DNA from: Thermomonospora echinospora
GTDB lineage: Bacteria; Actinomycetota; Actinomycetes; Streptosporangiales; Streptosporangiaceae
DNA length: 64,000 nt
Assembly (NCBI RefSeq): GCF_900108175.1
Contig: NZ_FNVO01000019.1
Span: 1 to 64,000 of the forward strand
Direction of reading: 5' to 3'
Positions 15,906 to 24,588 of the stretch are shown piece after piece (the first letter of the stretch is position 1; each line of letters starts with the position of its first letter). A program made the position numbers and the translations under genes. Below the pieces are notes generated by a model. That model was not told the DNA's origin. It searched no databases and saw only the letters and a list, made by a program, of their open reading frames with translations.

Positions 15906-17075
15906 TCAGGTCAGCTCAAGCGTCCGGGCGATGATGCCCTTCATCACCTCGCTGGTCCCGCCGTAGATGCGGGCGACCCGCGCATCGGCGTACAACCGGC
16001 AGATGTCCTGCTCCCAGACGTAGCCGTAGCCGCCGTGCATCTGGAGACAGGCATCGGCCACACGGCCGTGAAGCTCGGTGCAGAACAGCTTGACCTGGGC
16101 CGCTGCCGCCGGGGCGAGCTCGCGACGCTCGTGCCGGGCCATGGCCTGATCGACCAGTGCCTGGCCCGCCGCGATCTGCGTCGCCTGCTCGGCGAGCACG
16201 AACTTGGTGTTCTGGAACCCGCCGAGCTGCCGGCCGAACACTTTCCGGTCGCGGACGTAGGCACAGGTCAGATCCAACGCCGCGACGGCCTGGGCCTGCG
16301 AGTTGACCGCGATGGACAGCCGTTCCTGGGCCAGGTGGGAGGACAGGTAGCCGAACGCCTGCCCCTCCTCACCGAGCACATTGGCCGCGGGTAGGCGCAC
16401 GTCGTCGAAGAAGAGCTCGGTCGTGTCCTGCGCCTTGAGGCCGAGCTTGTCGAGCTTGGCGCCGCGGGTGAAGCCCGGCATGCCCGCCTCGACCACGACG
16501 ATGGTCAGCCCGGCACGGCGGTCGTCTTCGGACGACGAGGAGCGGGCGACCACGAGGACCAGGTCCGACTGCGCACCACCGGTGATGAAGGTCTTCGCAC
16601 CGTTGAGAATCCAGTCGGACCCGTCACGACGCAGCGTCGTGCGCATGCCGGCCAGGTCGGAGCCCGTGGCCGGCTCGGTCATGGCGATCGACGTCATCAG
16701 CTCGCCGCTCGCCATCCCGGGGAGCCAGCGGCGTTTCTGCTCGTCGGTCGCCAGGGACAGCACGTACGGCGTGACCACGTCGGTGTGCACGCGCAAGGAG
16801 CCCAGGGTCACCCGTTCGTAGGCGACCTGCTCGGTCAGGACGCAGTTGAAGAGGAAGCCGTCCTGGCCACCGCCGCCGTACTCCTCCGGGATCTGCAGGC
16901 CGACCAGGCCGAGCTTTCCGGCGGACCGGTACACGTCCCGGTCCACCATCCCCGCGGCCTCGAACTCGGCGACGCGCGGCGCCACCTCGTTGCGCAGGAA
17001 GGCGCCGACCATGTCGCCGAAGTCCCGGTGTTCGTCACCGTAGACCGTACGGTCCAACTGGGGTCGCAGCGGCAC
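15906..17075 (-). CDS. Acyl-CoA dehydrogenase
   Basis: 389 residues from GTG at 17075, with GGAGG upstream; only one base separates it from the stop of the preceding gene. All standard motifs are present: IAMTEPATGSDLAGMRTT, GAKTFITGGAQSD, QERLSIAV (helix-G Glu), LQMHGGYGYVWEQDI and IYGGTSE. Full length. It would introduce the 2,3-double bond into an acyl-CoA. It is closely similar to the enzyme at 25427, and both look like medium or branched-chain types. Last gene of a seven-gene minus-strand operon that begins with the transporter ATPase at 23458. Confidence 0.9.
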   Translation of the reverse strand: MPLRPQLDRTVYGDEHRDFGDMVGAFLRNEVAPRVAEFEAAGMVDRDVYRSAGKLGLVGLQIPEEYGGGGQDGFLFNCVLTEQVAYERVTLGSLRVHTDVVTPYVLSLATDEQKRRWLPGMASGELMTSIAMTEPATGSDLAGMRTTLRRDGSDWILNGAKTFITGGAQSDLVLVVARSSSSEDDRRAGLTIVVVEAGMPGFTRGAKLDKLGLKAQDTTELFFDDVRLPAANVLGEEGQAFGYLSSHLAQERLSIAVNSQAQAVAALDLTCAYVRDRKVFGRQLGGFQNTKFVLAEQATQIAAGQALVDQAMARHERRELAPAAAAQVKLFCTELHGRVADACLQMHGGYGYVWEQDICRLYADARVARIYGGTSEVMKGIIARTLELT

Positions 17076-17076
17076 G

Positions 17077-18435
17077 TCACTTCCTCCGCTGGCTACCGCT
17101 GACGCCCAGCATCTGGGCACCGAGCACGTTGCGCATCACCTCGGGCGTCCCGCCGCCCATCACAAGGCCGCGCCCGTCGCGGAAGTAGCGCTCCACCGGC
17201 CAGCGACGCGAGTAGCCGCGAGCGCCGTGGACACCGATGGCCGCGTTGGTGACCCGCTGCACCATCTCGCTGCTGTGGAGCTTGGCCATGAGGGTCTCCG
17301 TCTGGTCCGGGAAGCCCCCGTCCCCACTGCGAGCAGCCCGCCACACCAGCATGCGCGAGACGTGCACGTCCAACGCCATGTCGGCGATCTTCCACTGGAG
17401 TCCCTGGAACTCCGCGAGCGGGCGGCCGAACTGGCGACGGGCGTTGAGGTGGCCGATGCTCGCGTCCAGGGCGGCCTGGCCGAGACCCGTGCACATGGCG
17501 GCGTTGCCGCACCGCTCGGGGTTGAACTGGTTGACGAGGATGCCGGTGCCCTTCTTGGAGTGCTCCTCGGGCATGACCAGGACGTTCTCCGGGCCGATGC
17601 GCACGTTGTCGAAGTGCACCAGGCACTCCGCGACGCCCCGGATCCCCATCTTCGGGTCAATGTGAAACTCGCCCATCCCGTCGGGCCGCTCGGTGAGTAC
17701 CACAGCACCGATGCCGTAGGGGCCGGAAGTGCCGGCCAAGCGAGCGAACACGATGATGGTGTCGGCGACGTGACCACCGGTGATCCAGCACTTGGTGCCG
17801 GTCAGTCGGAACCCGTCACCGTCCGGAGTCAGGGTGGCCCGCAGGTCGGTGCCGGCGCTACCGGCGGCCGGCTCGCTCATGGCGATCGCGAAGTGGTTCG
17901 TGCCGTCGGCCACCCCGGGGAGCAACCGGTTCTTCATCTCCTCGGTACCGAGCACGTTGATCGCGCGCCACGGGCCGTTCAGGAACGGCTGTACCGCCAT
18001 CGCGGTGCTCAGGCAGGCGCGCGCCAGCTCCTCGACCACGATGCATCCCTCAAGCAGGGTCTCGCCCTGGCCTCCGTACTGCTTCGGAATCGTCAGTCCG
18101 ACGAGCCCGGTCTCAAGGACGGCCTCGAAGGTCTTGCGCGGGAATTCCTCGGTCTCGTCCCAGTGGCCGGCCATGGGACGGAGCTCGCGGACCGCCACCT
18201 CGCGGGCCAGTTCCCGGATCTCGCGCTGACGTGGCGTGAGCTCTGCCCACATGCCGTCGTACGTCGGCTCCGGGTCGAGCGTGGCCGGGTCCCAGACGTC
18301 GCGGACGACGTCGAACATCGGCTCCTGCCCTGGCAAACCGTCCCCCGCCGGGCGGCCGGCTGTGGGAGTCGTGGTGTCGACGCTCATGGAGGGTTGCCTT
18401 TCGGAAGGAGGGGGCGAGGACTCGGCCGGCGTCAT
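17077..18435 (-). CDS. Acyl-CoA dehydrogenase with N-terminal extension
   Basis: 452 residues from ATG at 18435, which overlaps the SDR stop by 4 bp; an ATG at 18387 would remove 16 low-complexity residues and give 436. Motifs: FAIAMSEPAAGSAGTDLRAT, GTKCWITGG, FNPERCGNAAM (helix-G Glu), GVHGARGYSRRWPVE and MGGGTPE. About 50-60 residues precede the usual first helix and include PMFDVVRDVWDPATLD, longer than most family members. Substrate unknown; placed with thiolase and SDR, so a second oxidation step of the same pathway is likely. Confidence 0.87.
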   Translation of the reverse strand: MTPAESSPPPSERQPSMSVDTTTPTAGRPAGDGLPGQEPMFDVVRDVWDPATLDPEPTYDGMWAELTPRQREIRELAREVAVRELRPMAGHWDETEEFPRKTFEAVLETGLVGLTIPKQYGGQGETLLEGCIVVEELARACLSTAMAVQPFLNGPWRAINVLGTEEMKNRLLPGVADGTNHFAIAMSEPAAGSAGTDLRATLTPDGDGFRLTGTKCWITGGHVADTIIVFARLAGTSGPYGIGAVVLTERPDGMGEFHIDPKMGIRGVAECLVHFDNVRIGPENVLVMPEEHSKKGTGILVNQFNPERCGNAAMCTGLGQAALDASIGHLNARRQFGRPLAEFQGLQWKIADMALDVHVSRMLVWRAARSGDGGFPDQTETLMAKLHSSEMVQRVTNAAIGVHGARGYSRRWPVERYFRDGRGLVMGGGTPEVMRNVLGAQMLGVSGSQRRK

Positions 18436-19211
18436 CGGGGCGCCATCCGGATGGCTCCGTCGAGCCGGATCGTCTCGCCGTTGAGCATGGGGTTGGTGAT
18501 GATGTGGGCGGCCAGGAGGGCGAAGTCCGCGGGGTCGCCCAGGCGCGCCGGATGCGGGATCGAGGCGGCCAGGCGGTCTCGGACCTGCTCCGGCACGCGG
18601 GAGAGGATCGGGGTGTCGAACAGACCCGGTGCGATCGTGTTGACGCGGACATGGTTCCGGGCCAGGTCACGGGCGGCGACGATGGTCATGCCGACCACAC
18701 CGGCTTTGGAGGCGGCATACGGCAGCTGCCCGATCTGCCCCTCCCAGGCCGCGACCGAAGCGGTGAGCACGCACACACCGCGCTCGCCGTCGGGCAGGTC
18801 ATCGAGGGGGACCATCGCCGCGGCCGCGTGGCGCAGCACGTTGAAGGTCCCGATCAGGTTGGTCTGGATCACGCCCTGGAACTGCTCCATGGAGCCCGGC
18901 GCGCCGTCCTTCTCGACCACCCGGACGGGCCCGCCCCGACCGGCGCAGTGCACGAGTGCGCGGAGCTCACCGAGTTCGGTCGCGGCCTTCACGGCCGCGT
19001 CGACCTGCTCGGAGTCGGTCACGTCAGCCGCAACGAACCGCACCCGTCCCTCGGCGGTCCCGCCGAGATCCTTGGCAACGAGCTCGCCGTCGCTGCCCTC
19101 CAGGTCAAGGAGGACGACGTGCGCTCCGTCGGCGACCAGCCGCTGTGCGGTCGCCCGGCCCAGGCCGGACGCCGCTCCGGTGACGAGTGCCGCTTTGCCC
19201 CGGATGTCCAT
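18432..19211 (-). CDS. Short-chain dehydrogenase, 3-hydroxyacyl-CoA dehydrogenase type II-like
   Basis: 259 residues. The NAD site is TGAASGLG (11-18) and the catalytic residues are Ser152, Tyr165 and Lys169 (TASVAAWEGQIGQLPYAASK). The sequence pattern, including ALVHCAGRGGPVRV and IAPGLFDTPI, resembles the 17-beta-HSD10 group that oxidises 3-hydroxyacyl-CoA to 3-ketoacyl-CoA. Directly upstream lies the thiolase that would use that product. Translation of the following dehydrogenase is coupled by overlap. Confidence 0.87.
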   Translation of the reverse strand: MDIRGKAALVTGAASGLGRATAQRLVADGAHVVLLDLEGSDGELVAKDLGGTAEGRVRFVAADVTDSEQVDAAVKAATELGELRALVHCAGRGGPVRVVEKDGAPGSMEQFQGVIQTNLIGTFNVLRHAAAAMVPLDDLPDGERGVCVLTASVAAWEGQIGQLPYAASKAGVVGMTIVAARDLARNHVRVNTIAPGLFDTPILSRVPEQVRDRLAASIPHPARLGDPADFALLAAHIITNPMLNGETIRLDGAIRMAPR

Positions 19212-19247
19212 TCGTTGTGCCCTTCATGTCGTCGGTGGCGTGCGCCG

Positions 19248-20435
19248 TCAGGCGATCCGCTCGATGACGGTCGCGTTCGCGAGGCCGCCGGCCTCGCACA
19301 TGGTCTGGAGACCGCGGGTGCCGCCGGTCTGCTCCAGGTGGTTGAGGAGGGTGACGAAGATGCGGCATCCGCTCGCACCGAGCGGGTGGCCGAGCGCGAT
19401 CGCGCCGCCGCGCGGGTTCAGGCGGGCGAGGTCGACTCCGAACTCCTTGGCCCAGGCGAGCGGAACGGAGGCGAATGCCTCGTTGACCTCGAAGGCGTCG
19501 AAGTCGTCGAGCCCGAGGCCGGTGCGCTCCATGATCCGTCGGGTCGCCGGAATGGGGCCGGTCAGCATCATCTCCGGGTCATCGCCGACGACGGACGAGC
19601 CGGTGATCCGTGCGCGCGGGGTGAGGCCGAGCTGTTCGGCCTTCTCCTCGCTCATCAGCAGCACGGCCGCCGACCCGTCGGTGAGCTGGGAACTGTTCCC
19701 GGCGGTGACCGACCAGGTGCGGCCCGGCAGCAGGTCGGCGTAGTCCTCGGACTCGAAGACGGCCTTGAGCCCAGCGAGGCCCTCGACCGTGGTGGCCGGG
19801 CGGATGGTCTCGTCGACGGTCACCTTGGTGCCGTCGGGAAGGGTGACCGGGACGATCTCGTCGTCGAAGCCGCCGGACTCGGCGGTGGCCTGTGCCCGCT
19901 GGTGGGAGGCCGCGGAGAGCCGGTCCTGCTCCTCTCGGGTGATGCCCCAGGTCTCGGCGACCCGCTCGGCGGCGACGCCTTGCGGGACCAGGCGGAAGCG
20001 CTTGGCGACGCCGGGGCCCCAGGGGTCCTGCTCGATGCGGGCGATCCCCATCGGGACGCGGCTCATCGACTCCACCCCTGCGGCGATGACGACGTCGTGC
20101 ATGCCCGTCGCGATGCCCTGAGCGGCGAACTCGATCGCCTGCTGCCCCGAGCCGCACTTGCGCTCGACGGTCGTGGACGGGACGTGGACGGGCAGGCCCG
20201 CGGAGAGCCAGGCCATCCGGCCGGGTGTCGCGGACTGCTCACCGGCCTGGCTGACGCAGCCCACGATGACGTCACCGACGATGCCCGGGTCGATGGACGT
20301 CCGCGCGATGAGGTGGGTGAGGGTCTGGGCGAGGAGTTCGACGGGGTGGAGGCCGCTCAGCGCGCCCCCCGGTTTGCCCTTGCCCATCGGGGTGCGACAC
20401 CCGTCGACGATGACGACCTTACGAAGCTCGGCCAT
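19248..20435 (-). CDS. Acetyl-CoA acyltransferase (3-ketoacyl-CoA thiolase)
   Basis: 395 residues, normal length. Nucleophile Cys94 in TTVERKCGSGQQA, then NEAFASVPLAW, GHPLGASGCRIF (catalytic His) and a C-terminal CEAGGLANATVIE in place of the usual CxGGGxG. The last change is common in FadA5/FadA6-like thiolases. It cleaves a 3-ketoacyl-CoA with CoA to acetyl- or propionyl-CoA. Only 3 bp separate it from the dehydrogenase upstream. It completes a beta-oxidation set (dehydrogenases, SDR, thiolase) within one operon, with hydratases supplied from other operons. Confidence 0.92.
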   Translation of the reverse strand: MAELRKVVIVDGCRTPMGKGKPGGALSGLHPVELLAQTLTHLIARTSIDPGIVGDVIVGCVSQAGEQSATPGRMAWLSAGLPVHVPSTTVERKCGSGQQAIEFAAQGIATGMHDVVIAAGVESMSRVPMGIARIEQDPWGPGVAKRFRLVPQGVAAERVAETWGITREEQDRLSAASHQRAQATAESGGFDDEIVPVTLPDGTKVTVDETIRPATTVEGLAGLKAVFESEDYADLLPGRTWSVTAGNSSQLTDGSAAVLLMSEEKAEQLGLTPRARITGSSVVGDDPEMMLTGPIPATRRIMERTGLGLDDFDAFEVNEAFASVPLAWAKEFGVDLARLNPRGGAIALGHPLGASGCRIFVTLLNHLEQTGGTRGLQTMCEAGGLANATVIERIA

Positions 20436-20438
20436 GAC

Positions 20439-21644
20439 TCACGCCTCCTGGTGGTCGACAGCGGCCTTACGCGCCGGACGCTGGTCGAAGGAGCGTTTGA
20501 GCAGCTCGGAGGCGATGCGGGTGCGCTGGATGTTGGGGGTGCCGCCGGCGAGTGCCCAGCCGTGTGCGTCCCTGTGCATCCGCTCCAGGCCGTACTCCTC
20601 GGTGTAACCGTTCGCGCCGTGCAGCATCATCGCCATGTCGGTGACCCGCTTGGCCATCTCGTTGGCGGCGCACTTGGCGAGCGAGACGTGCAGGGTGCTC
20701 GGGTTGCCGGCGTCGAGCCCGGCCACCGCGCGGTCGCGGAGCAGGCGCGCCGACTCGACCTCCAGGAGCATGTCCGCGAGGCTGACCTGGACCGCCTGGA
20801 ACTCCGCGATGGGCCGGCCGAACTGCTCGCGTTCCTGGACGTAGGCGATGGTCTTGTCCAGAGCCGCCTGCCCCAGGGCGAGGCTCATCGTGGTGTTCCC
20901 CAGTCGTTCGATGGAGAACATCGAGAAGAGGTCGCGGAAGCCGTCGGGAGGCCGGGCGACGATGTTCTCGACCGGGATCTCCACGTCGTCGAGGATCACG
21001 TCCGCGGACGGCAGGCCCCGAAAGCCCATCAGCCGCTCGCGAGCCCCGAACGAGACGCCCTTGCGGTCGGCCTCGACGATCACGGCTCCGATGCCCTTGG
21101 CACCCGGGATGTCGTTCATCCGGCAGTAGACGAGGTAGCGGTCCGCGTCTCCGCCGTTGGAGATCCAGCGCTTCAGGCCGCGCACCACGACGGTGTCGCC
21201 CCTGATCTCCGCGCGGGTGACCATGTCGGTGGCGGCCGATCCGGCGTCTGGCTCGGAGATGCCGATGGCCATCGCGTTGTCGCCACTGATCACCCCGGGC
21301 AGGAACCGCTGCTTCTGCTCTTCGGTGCCGAGTCGCGCCAGGTGCTGCGCTGGTCCGACGTTGGCCTCGAAGACCTGAAAGGCCGCCGGTGGCCATACCT
21401 TCGCCAGTTCCTCGACGACAGTCAGGGCTTCGGCGAACGTCCCTCCGGCGCCTCCGTACTTCTCGGGAAGGGCGATGCCCAACCATCCGAGGGATCCCAG
21501 GTAGCGTCGCTCGTCATGCGTGATGACAGTCCGGTCGCGGTCCCACTGTTCGACGTAGGGCGCGTAACGCTTCTCCGCGACCTGGCGGGCGATCTCGCGT
21601 AGCTCGGATACTTCGGTCGGCTGCGGCTCGAACGTTGTGGTCAT
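20439..21644 (-). CDS. Acyl-CoA dehydrogenase, GGTPN variant
   Basis: 401 residues. IGISEPDAGSAATDM and GLKRWISNGG mark the FAD domain; the helix-G Glu is in FSIERLGNTTM. The C-terminal motif reads AGGTPNIQR instead of the usual GGTxE, so activity would rely on the helix-G Glu. The region LHGANGYTEEYGLERMHRDA is also unusual. It may act on an atypical thioester. It follows the transporter permease by 111 bp with no promoter-like sequence that I can identify, so it is probably in the same operon. Confidence 0.88.
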   Translation of the reverse strand: MTTTFEPQPTEVSELREIARQVAEKRYAPYVEQWDRDRTVITHDERRYLGSLGWLGIALPEKYGGAGGTFAEALTVVEELAKVWPPAAFQVFEANVGPAQHLARLGTEEQKQRFLPGVISGDNAMAIGISEPDAGSAATDMVTRAEIRGDTVVVRGLKRWISNGGDADRYLVYCRMNDIPGAKGIGAVIVEADRKGVSFGARERLMGFRGLPSADVILDDVEIPVENIVARPPDGFRDLFSMFSIERLGNTTMSLALGQAALDKTIAYVQEREQFGRPIAEFQAVQVSLADMLLEVESARLLRDRAVAGLDAGNPSTLHVSLAKCAANEMAKRVTDMAMMLHGANGYTEEYGLERMHRDAHGWALAGGTPNIQRTRIASELLKRSFDQRPARKAAVDHQEA

Positions 21645-21755
21645 GCGCTCTGCTGCTTTCCCGTCTCGGGGAGTGCGGGTCCTTTCCGACGCTCGCCGTC
21701 GAACGCGGGCAGGTCCTGCATGATGGATGGGAGGTGCGTTGCGATGGTGGCCGGG

Positions 21756-22628
21756 TCAGCGGCTCTGGGCGTATTCGCTGTCCGCCCAGCGCGCCACGCG
21801 GGAGCCGAGCAACCCGACCAGTCCGCTGAACAGGACACCGACGATGGAGATGGTCACGACGCCGACGTACATCCGGTCGGGAACGAAGATCTGCCAGGCG
21901 TGCCAGGTGTAGTAACCGAGTCCCTCGTGGGCGTTGACGAACTCGACGGCGATGACCAGCAGCATGGAGATGCCCGAGGCGAGCTTGAGGCTGGAGACGA
22001 TCTGCGGCGTGATCGCCGGGACGATCACCCAGCGGAACCGCTGGCCGGACGACAGGCCGTAGGACCGCGCGACCTCATGGAACGCGGTGGGAATCATCAT
22101 CGCGGCGGACAGCGTGGTGAAGGCGACGATGTAGAACGTGCCGAGGGCGATGAAGATCAGCTTCGGCACCTCGCCGAGCCCGAAGAGGAGCAGGAACAGC
22201 GGCAACAGCGCGAGCTTCGGAATCACATAGAGCGCGCGGATCATGGGCTCGAGCATCCAGCGCAGAACCTTCACCTGGCTCATCAGGAGGCCGATGAGTA
22301 TTCCGGCTAGCGATCCGACGACGTAGCCGGTCAGCAGCCGGACGATAGTGATCTTGAGCTCGGACCAGAGCAATCCGCTCTGCATGTCCTCCCACGCCTT
22401 CGCCGCCACCGCACTCGGCTGGCTGAAGAAGCGGGCGTCGATCCAGCCCGACCGGGCCGAGATCTCCCAGGCGACGAGCATGCCGACCGGGAGCACGAGG
22501 CCGAGCACGAGCCGTAGGACGCCGTCGCGCCTCGCCTGGTGCGCCGTCGACCGCTGCTTGGAATCGGGCCGGTGCTCGACCCAGCTGTCCTCGTTCCGGG
22601 AGACGCTCCGGTCCATCTGCACGGTCAT
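21756..22628 (-). CDS. ABC transporter permease, SsuC/TauC type
   Basis: 290 residues with about six membrane segments after a 40-residue cytoplasmic start. The EAA loop that contacts the ATPase is in HEVARSYGLSSGQRFRWVIV followed by PAITPQIVSS. This is the permease class that pairs with NMT1/SsuA binding proteins such as the one encoded at 5956-7053. The start overlaps the ATPase stop by 4 bp. No binding-protein gene is adjacent. Confidence 0.9.
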   Translation of the reverse strand: MTVQMDRSVSRNEDSWVEHRPDSKQRSTAHQARRDGVLRLVLGLVLPVGMLVAWEISARSGWIDARFFSQPSAVAAKAWEDMQSGLLWSELKITIVRLLTGYVVGSLAGILIGLLMSQVKVLRWMLEPMIRALYVIPKLALLPLFLLLFGLGEVPKLIFIALGTFYIVAFTTLSAAMMIPTAFHEVARSYGLSSGQRFRWVIVPAITPQIVSSLKLASGISMLLVIAVEFVNAHEGLGYYTWHAWQIFVPDRMYVGVVTISIVGVLFSGLVGLLGSRVARWADSEYAQSR

Positions 22629-23458
22629 CGGACGACTTCCTCGATGGTCTCGACGTCGCCTTTGAGGTCGGCCCAGAGTTCCTCCTCAAGCCGGACGAAT
22701 TCCGGGTCCTTCCTCAGCTCCGCTGACCGCGGGCGCGCGAACGGGACGTCGACGATGCGACGCATACGTCCCGGGCGGGCCGACATCAGGGCGATCCGGT
22801 CGGAGAGGAGGATCGCCTCATCGAGGTTGTGGGTGACGAAGAAGACCGTGTAGGTGTGCTCGCGGACGATGGCGAGGAGCTCCTCCTGGAGCACCTTGCG
22901 CAGCTGCGCGTCGAGCGCCGCGAAGGGCTCGTCCATCAGCAGGATCTCGGGCTCGACGACGAACGCGCGAGCCAGGGCGACGCGCTGCTTCATGCCACCG
23001 GACAGGTTGCCCGGAAGAGCCTTCTCGAACCCGGCGAGGCCGACCCGCTCGATCCACTCCTGTGAGCGGCGGCGCGCCTCAGAGCGGTCCACACCGGCGG
23101 CGTCGAGCCCCAGGCGCACGTTCGCCTCGACCGAGCGCCAGGGAAAGATCGAGTACTCCTGGAACACCGGGGCGACGAGCGGCCGGCCCCGGCGCTCGCG
23201 GTTGATCCGGACGACTCCGGCCGTGGGCTTCTGCAACCCCGCGAGCACCCGCAGCAGTGTCGACTTCCCGCAACCCGACGGCCCGGCGACCGAGAGGAAC
23301 TCGCCGCGCCCGACGGTCAGGTCGACGTCGTCGAGGGCGACGACGTCCTCCCGGCCGCGACGGCGGTAGCGGTAGGACAACCCCTCGATGCGGATCTTGT
23401 CAGCGATCGGCGCAACGTCGCCCGTCGGGGGCAACCCAGAGCGCACGGCCTCAGTCAT
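22625..23458 (-). CDS. ABC transporter ATPase, SsuB/TauB type
   Basis: 277 residues. Walker A is GPSGCGKST (59-67), signature LSGGMKQR (152-159), Walker B ILLMDE (172-177), followed by [10 protein letters not shown]. It energises the permease encoded next. It opens a long minus-strand operon that ends at 15906. Its promoter is divergent from that of the oxidoreductase at 23587 and contains the best copy of the IclR-like operator. Confidence 0.92.
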   Translation of the reverse strand: MTEAVRSGLPPTGDVAPIADKIRIEGLSYRYRRRGREDVVALDDVDLTVGRGEFLSVAGPSGCGKSTLLRVLAGLQKPTAGVVRINRERRGRPLVAPVFQEYSIFPWRSVEANVRLGLDAAGVDRSEARRRSQEWIERVGLAGFEKALPGNLSGGMKQRVALARAFVVEPEILLMDEPFAALDAQLRKVLQEELLAIVREHTYTVFFVTHNLDEAILLSDRIALMSARPGRMRRIVDVPFARPRSAELRKDPEFVRLEEELWADLKGDVETIEEVVR

Positions 23459-23493
23459 TGGGCCCCTCTCTGCATCGTCACAACCACAAGCTC

Positions 23494-23530
23494 GATTCGA
23501 TTGAACGGAATCAAATTATCCTGGTATGAA
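23494..23530 (+). promoter_or_regulatory. Best copy of the IclR-like operator, with a promoter
   Basis: 23494-23512 is GATTCGATTGAACGGAATC, an imperfect palindrome (GATTC..TT.AA..GAATC). Its TTGAAC (23501-23506) also serves as a -35 element with an 18-bp spacer to TATGAA (23525-23530) for the plus-strand gene. A protein bound here would block polymerase and could also control the divergent transporter operon. Confidence 0.65.
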
Positions 23531-23586
23531 TCATCAGTGTGATCTGGGGTTATGTCAAGGGTCACAGCCCACCGAGAGGAACGACC

Positions 23587-24531
23587 ATGCGTCTGTGCGC
23601 CAACTGGCTCCCGCTTTCCCCTGACCTGACCCGGGAGGTGGCCGCCCGGTGCGAGGCGACCGGCCTGTGGGGCATCGGGGTCGGCGACTCCCCCAACTAC
23701 GGAGAGCTCTACTCCGCCTGCACCGACGCGCTCGGCGCGACGTCCTCGCTGGTCGTGAGCACCAGCGTGACCAACCCCGTGACCCGGCACTGGTCGGTGC
23801 ACGCCAGCGCCGTGCGCGCTCTGGCCTCGGCCCATCCTGGCCGGTTCCGCCTGGGGTTCGGTCGAGGCGACTCGGCCGTGCACACCTTCGGCCTCCGGCC
23901 CGCGTCCCTGGCAGACCTCGAGCACTTCGGGCGCTCGGTGGCCGATTCCGCGCGGGCGGCCGGCGTCGGCCCCTTCCTGCTCGTCGCGGCCAGCGGTCCC
24001 GCGACCGCGCGCATCGCCGGGCGCGTGGCCGACGGTGTCATCGCCGGCGTCGGCGGCGACCCCGTCGCACTCCGCACGATCCGCGAGCGCGCGCACGCCG
24101 CCCGCGCCGACGACGCTCCTTTCGAGGTCTGGGCATCGGTGCGGATCGCCATCGGACGGGACGACGACGAGGTGCGCGACCTGCGACGACGCCTCATCCC
24201 GCGCGCGGTGAGCGCGTCGCACTTCGCCTTCGCGTCGACCTTCGAGGGCAAGAACGTGCCCGAGGCGTACGCCGACGTGCTGGCCGAGCGCTACGCGACC
24301 TACGATTACGGCTCGCACGGCCGCTCCGGAGCGACCTCGAACGCGACGATGTTCGCGGACCGGCCCGACATCGAGGACTACCTGCTCAACCGCTTTGCCG
24401 TCGTGGGACGCCCGGACGACTGCCGGGCCCGGCTGGAGGAGCTCTCGACGCACGTCGACGGCATCTACCTGTCACTGCTCTTCGAGGACGCCCTGACCCA
24501 GATCGACCGGATCGGTGTGATGCTCGCATAG
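23587..24531 (+). CDS. Luciferase-like (LLM class) oxidoreductase, MER-like
   Basis: 314 residues from ATG at 23587, with GAGAGGA six bases upstream. It starts MRLCANWLPLSPDLTREVAA and has the F420-type LLM pattern GRFRLGFGRGDSAVHTFG and IAGRVADGVIAGVGGDP. It resembles methylene-tetrahydromethanopterin reductase relatives, in which F420 is the hydride carrier. It leads an operon with a crotonase and an acyl-CoA dehydrogenase, so a reduction or desaturation on the acyl chain is possible. Substrate unknown. Confidence 0.85.
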   Translation: MRLCANWLPLSPDLTREVAARCEATGLWGIGVGDSPNYGELYSACTDALGATSSLVVSTSVTNPVTRHWSVHASAVRALASAHPGRFRLGFGRGDSAVHTFGLRPASLADLEHFGRSVADSARAAGVGPFLLVAASGPATARIAGRVADGVIAGVGGDPVALRTIRERAHAARADDAPFEVWASVRIAIGRDDDEVRDLRRRLIPRAVSASHFAFASTFEGKNVPEAYADVLAERYATYDYGSHGRSGATSNATMFADRPDIEDYLLNRFAVVGRPDDCRARLEELSTHVDGIYLSLLFEDALTQIDRIGVMLA

Positions 24532-24588
24532 GCAAGGGGCTCCCCCGCGTTCGGCAGCAGGTCTTGGTCGGCGAGCGCCGCAGCACCC

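Noticed and set aside
18504-21602. A 1032-codon open frame on the plus strand
   Set aside because: It lies antisense to the SDR, thiolase and dehydrogenase genes, which have clear family motifs. Long antisense frames are normal at this GC content.
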